Shown here one piece after another: positions 60,615 through 64,000 of a stretch of 64,000 nucleotides of DNA. The stretch spans positions 62,001-126,000 of the forward strand of contig QNQO01002073.1 in NCBI GenBank assembly GCA_003290165.1, given 5' to 3'. Each line of letters opens with the position of its first letter. The stretch's first letter is position 1. The notes under the pieces were generated by a model. It ran no database searches. It saw nothing but the letters and a program-made list of their open reading frames with translations, and was not told the origin of the DNA. A program made the position numbers and the translations under genes. The stretch comes from Berberis thunbergii (lineage: Eukaryota > Streptophyta > Magnoliopsida > Ranunculales > Berberidaceae).

Positions 60615-62083
60615 GACCTTTATTACTTAATCAAAAAGATTTTACACCAGTCGAGGTTACATGACTGACTTTACCCAAAAATTAAAAACAAATTCTAATG
60701 TCTTAAACCAAGGAACCAAATCAAAAAACAAAAACCAAGGCGATAGGCCTAAAATCAAGATTAAAAGCCTATAGTCATGGATTAAGGCCTAAAAAAACCA
60801 AGAACTCAAAAAAAGATCCTAAATAAGGCCCTTCACCAAAAACATTACAAAACAGTAATCAAAAGCAAAGCACTAGGACTTATTCACCAAGAACTAGGCC
60901 TTATTCACCAAGATCTAGACCTCATTCATCAAGAACAATGTCGTATTCACCAAGGAATGACCAAACAAGAAATCATCAATCACCTCCTATTAGAACCAGC
61001 CAGCTGAGCCACGGCCCAAGCAAGCACCTTGAAACAGCAACATGCTGCACCATAGCACACTGAGCAGCACCCTGAAACCTGCTCCAAATGGGCAGACTCC
61101 ACCTCTCTAGTCCTCCAAATTCTGCGCCTATGACCAAAAACCTTAACCTTGGGCTAAGATCTCCTAATATAGCCTGTGTGCCTCTTATCAAGCAACAAAA
61201 GTGACAGGCTTATTCGGAAATGAGTCCCAGTCATAGTTCCTTGTTCTCTTCTCTTCCTGCGCCAAGCTTGCTAAGGAATCCACAACCGCATTAGATTCTC
61301 GAAAAATGTGCTCTCCCACACTAACAAACTTCTAATCTCCCAGATCTATTCCCACCAGTTGTTAAAGAACCAAGGAATTTTGATTCATCTAAACAACCAT
61401 TGTTTTACCAACATCGAATCCGTTTGTATCATACAATTTCGGACACCACTCCGTTTGCATATATTCAAACCCTCCAACAGAGCTCTCGTTTCCACCACAT
61501 TATTTGATCCATGCCAAAAATAAATTTGTCTTTCAGTAACAAATTCTCCCAAATCATTTCTAATAACAACACACCCCGTCGCCTCATTTTCCCCTGTCAC
61601 GCCATTTTCTACTGATGAGCCATCTACATCGACCACATACCATCCCCGAGGAGGAGGTGTCCAAAAGACCACCCAAACTATTTGCCTTCTCACCCCCTTT
61701 GCTTGCATACCCAATCTGTATAATAAAACATGATCCCCATCCATCTTTTTTGAGATAAACAACTTGGCGACACATCTTAACCAATGATACGTTTTCACAA
61801 TGACATAATTAGCCGACACACCCATTCCTTCATACAGTTATTTATTTTTCTGCAACCATAACTCCCAAAGGATAAATAGAGGAGTAAACTGAAATAAAAT
61901 ACCTGACAGAGTCGTTTCCTTTGCCTGCATGAACCAACTCCTTAGCATGGTGCCCATCTCCACCGGTCTATGCAGATGAACATAAAAAACAACTTCGAAA
62001 TGCGCCCATACTTTAGAAGCCATTTCTCCCTCCACGAACAAATATTTCATGGTTTCATCCCCATGCCTAGGGCAACATTTGTA
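60615..62083 (-). pseudogene. LINE 3' end with RNase H domain
   Basis: A minus-strand fragment inserted in D block copy 3 (between GGGAAGTC and GTATGGACACCAATTTC). 61825-61385 encodes the C-terminal RNase H-like domain of plant LINEs (YVVDVDGSSVENGV, GCVVIRNDLGEFVTERQIYF, ETRALLEGLNICKRSG, MIQTDSMLVKQW). 62050-61838 is the preceding zf-RVT-like linker (KYLFVEGEMASKVWAHFEV). The 3' part (60860-60960) has ~24-bp repeats of TTATTCACCAAGAACTAGGC type. The reverse transcriptase is missing, so it is 5'-truncated, as is usual for LINEs. Confidence 0.85.
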
Positions 62084-62680
62084 TGGACACCAATTTCAAA
62101 ATAGAACCACATAAGTTTCATTTATAGTCTATGTGACAACATATAGCCAAAGATGTATCAGCTGAGTTGGTAGAGATGTGACAAATGGTATCACATGTCA
62201 CGGGTTCAAACTCAATAGACAGCATGGAGTGGGGAGGGTTAAGGGTACAAAAAGAATGTGACAAACATACATGATGTTTTATTTTCTATCTGAAAAAACA
62301 ACCTTGCATATATACATTTTTTACCTAATATTATTTAACTCAATATAAGATTTATTTGTAAAACCCATGTGACTAGAGTTATCAATTCGGGGTACGGATA
62401 AAGCTCAAATTGTTGATCATTCTCATGAACACATCCCCTAATGACTTGGTCAAAACAATATTTGAATATATGTGGGTCATCCCAAAAGTAATGTTTTGCC
62501 TTTGCTAAAAATTTTAATTTATATTGACAATGGTCAGACACTTGGCCAGTAACAACATAGTTGAATGAGATACCATCATTTACTGTTCATAGGAAATGTT
62601 TCAGCTATGGGTAGCGACTATTTCTCTGATTCTACAATTCTTAAGTTATCTGCTGTCACATTCTTTTTTCCATTTTTATT
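62084..62680 (+). repeat. Segmental duplication, D block copy 3 (partial)
   Basis: Matches 22500-23150 and 42800-43490 (GTATGGACACCAATTTCAAAA, then TTTATTTGTAAAACCCATGT). It is separated from CHX copy 2 by the LINE fragment and fades out near 62680, just before the next LINE. No gene is present. Confidence 0.8.
62147..62256 (+). mobile_element. Short tRNA-like SINE, copy c
   Basis: Plus-strand member of the family at 20007 and 20478: CAGCTGAGTTGGTAGAGATG, CACGGGTTCAAACTC, GGGGAGGGTTAAGGGTACAA. It is flanked by ~15-bp near-identical repeats, TGTGACAACATATAG (62132-62146) and TGTGACAAACATACA (62257-62271). The D block at 42870-42886 has the single unoccupied copy. Confidence 0.82.
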
Positions 62681-62689
62681 AGGTATGAG

Positions 62690-63080
62690 ATACCATCATT
62701 TACCAGAATGCCATGCAAACTTTTTTGTCAATGGAACTAAAGCTCTGCTAAGAGGCAATTTGAGGTGACTGAGGAGGGTTGTCTGGGGATTAAAATTTTG
62801 AAACTTTTAGTTTAATCTTAGCCGTTCCTGGAACTTGGGAGGCTATCTTGTACATTCATTGGGGGTGGCAACTAGGTTTTTTGGCTGTTGCTCCGGTAGG
62901 TAGCCAAGGCATATCCTCCTTCGGCTAGCCACGAGGAAGGGGATCAACCAAGACATTCTTTTGCCCAAGTGCTTGGTCTTGCCAGCACCGATCACACTGA
63001 GGATATGCTTATGGATTTGACTAGTTAGCGAAAAGAAGGCAGCCTGGGGTTAACCTTGTCAGACTCGAACGTTTCTAAGG
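62690..63080 (+). other. LINE 5' region
   Basis: Non-coding lead into the LINE ORF1 at 63081. No separate gene is recognised. Confidence 0.4.
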
Positions 63081-64000
63081 GTGATCCCATGTACCAGTCA
63101 TGTAGTTGTGATGAAGTTCTCAAATTTTCATCCATCCCTAGATGCAATTAGAGATTCGATCTATAGATTCTGGGGCATCTTGACCGAGTTCATCATGGGT
63201 CTTTTTGATCAAAGAAATGTCCTTGTTTATTTGCAATCAGAGGCGAAAGTAAAAAAAAAAATTCTTTCTAAGGATTCATACACTATTTGGGGCATTAGAT
63301 ACAAGATCTTTCGTTGGCATCCGGGATTCAATCTACAGACTGATATGGAATTGGCTCCTTTATGGGTGGAACTCCCAAATCTTTCGCTTGCATTTTTCCT
63401 TCTGGCAATCATGAAGGCTATTGGGAATTCTTTCGATAATTTTTTAAAGATCAATGATGGCACGAGATATTTTGCACGTCCAAAGGTAGCACTCATGTGT
63501 CTTGAGATGGATGTCCTAAGAATGGTGGGTATTGGCAAAAGTTAGAGTACCCAGGTTTCAAATATTGTGACATTGCGCTTTAATAGGGCATGAAAAAAAA
63601 AGCTTGTAGGAAATTGTTGGAAGTGAAGAAGGTAATCAATTCAACGAGAGGGGAAATATGAAGGAGGAAAAGATTCAGAGCAAGGCAAAACAGGCACAAC
63701 ACCCGGTGAACCAAATTTATGTGTGTGTAAACAAAAAATTGAAAGAAACTAAACAAGGCATTGGAACGAGTGGAGCAAAAAACAGTCAAGGAATTGATAT
63801 TTCTAGTGTTCAAGAAGGAGAAAAGAGACCCTCTGGCGACGAACCCGTTAAAATTGCTTTGGCGAACATATGCAAGAGGATTCGAGTCACATGATGTTGA
63901 GTTGTCAGATAGCACGTTGTTAGCGCCGAGATACCATGAGTTGGCAGATCAGTGCAAAGATGGCAGAAAATCGTGATCTTTTCTTAATTTGGGTAGTTTT
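63081..64000 (+). pseudogene. LINE ORF1-like DUF4283 protein, partial
   Basis: 63081-63545 encodes a DUF4283 domain, the N-terminal nucleic-acid-binding part of plant LINE-1 ORF1: MKFSNFHPSLDAIRDSIYRF, FIMGLFDQRNVLVYLQSEA, IRYKIFRWHPGFN, PLWVELPNLSL, ARPKVALMCLEMDVL. A shift and stops follow at VGIGKS. The other frame continues with WQKLEYPGFKYCDIAL, a knuckle-like remnant, then basic low-complexity frames to the window end. The RT ORF would lie beyond the window. Confidence 0.85.

Noticed and set aside
62160..62215. tRNA gene on the plus strand
   Set aside because: Box spacing suits a SINE head; acceptor and anticodon stems do not pair, and near-identical ~15-bp direct repeats flank it.

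Overview
The window is nuclear DNA of a flowering plant, most likely a eudicot: it is AT-rich, its genes are split by GT-AG introns, it carries plant-only families (CHX cation/proton exchanger, WNK and SnRK2 kinases, sucrose-phosphate synthase), and most of it is layered transposable elements (CACTA, hAT, Gypsy, Copia, TRIM, LINE, SINE). The species cannot be named from the sequence alone.

Two loci look like host genes. The first is a tandem CHX cluster. Copy 1 (11252-22407) has three exons and an open frame of 782 codons. Copy 2 (51806-60510) has the same three exons, but one T is missing in exon 3, which truncates the product. A third copy survives only as its last ~66 coding bases (42648-42713). 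The cluster lies in a larger duplicated block: 'A' blocks (upstream TE plus CHX) at 1-22407 and ~47790-60510, and 'D' blocks (downstream sequence) at 22336-30890, 42648-46815 and 62084-62680. The second host gene is a small single-exon gene on the minus strand (41526-41732) for a secreted six-cysteine peptide, with a TATA box and a good start context.

The standout mobile element is a 7.1-kb Pack-CACTA (2268-9369) with CACTA/TAGTG ends, an AAT target duplication and subterminal repeats. It holds exon-intron fragments of at least four recognisable, unrelated host genes, all on the plus strand: WNK kinase, sucrose-phosphate synthase, SnRK2 kinase and a DnaJ-50/DNAJC25-like protein. Some exons remain unidentified. 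The second A block has the empty site (~49923), which fixes the insertion boundaries.

Layout: 1-9432, outer CACTA-like element split by the Pack-CACTA; 9433-10560, Gypsy LTR fragment; 11107-22407, CHX copy 1 with a hAT MITE, a small MITE, a hAT-like element and three SINEs in its introns; 22408-23258, D block; 23259-28543, gag-only Gypsy with G-box repeats in its LTRs; 28592-32460, CACTA end plus decayed Gypsy-2; 32469-37084, Tekay-like LTR element; 37085-39606, LTR fragments, hAT MITE and Copia gag (minus); ~39640-40735, long inverted-repeat element; 41526-41732, Cys-rich peptide; 42648-46815, D block with CHX tail, LINE end and Gypsy-2 copy; ~47790-60510, second A block with CHX copy 2 and a TRIM; 60615-62083, LINE RNase H end (minus); 62084-62680, D block with SINE; 62700-64000, start of a LINE with a DUF4283 ORF1.

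Because the A and D blocks are duplicated, many insertions have an empty paralogous site in the same window. This allows the order of events to be read directly: Gypsy-2 and the outer CACTA came before the duplications, while the Pack-CACTA, gag-only Gypsy, hAT MITE, SINEs, TRIM and LINE ends came after. No complete autonomous transposon was found.
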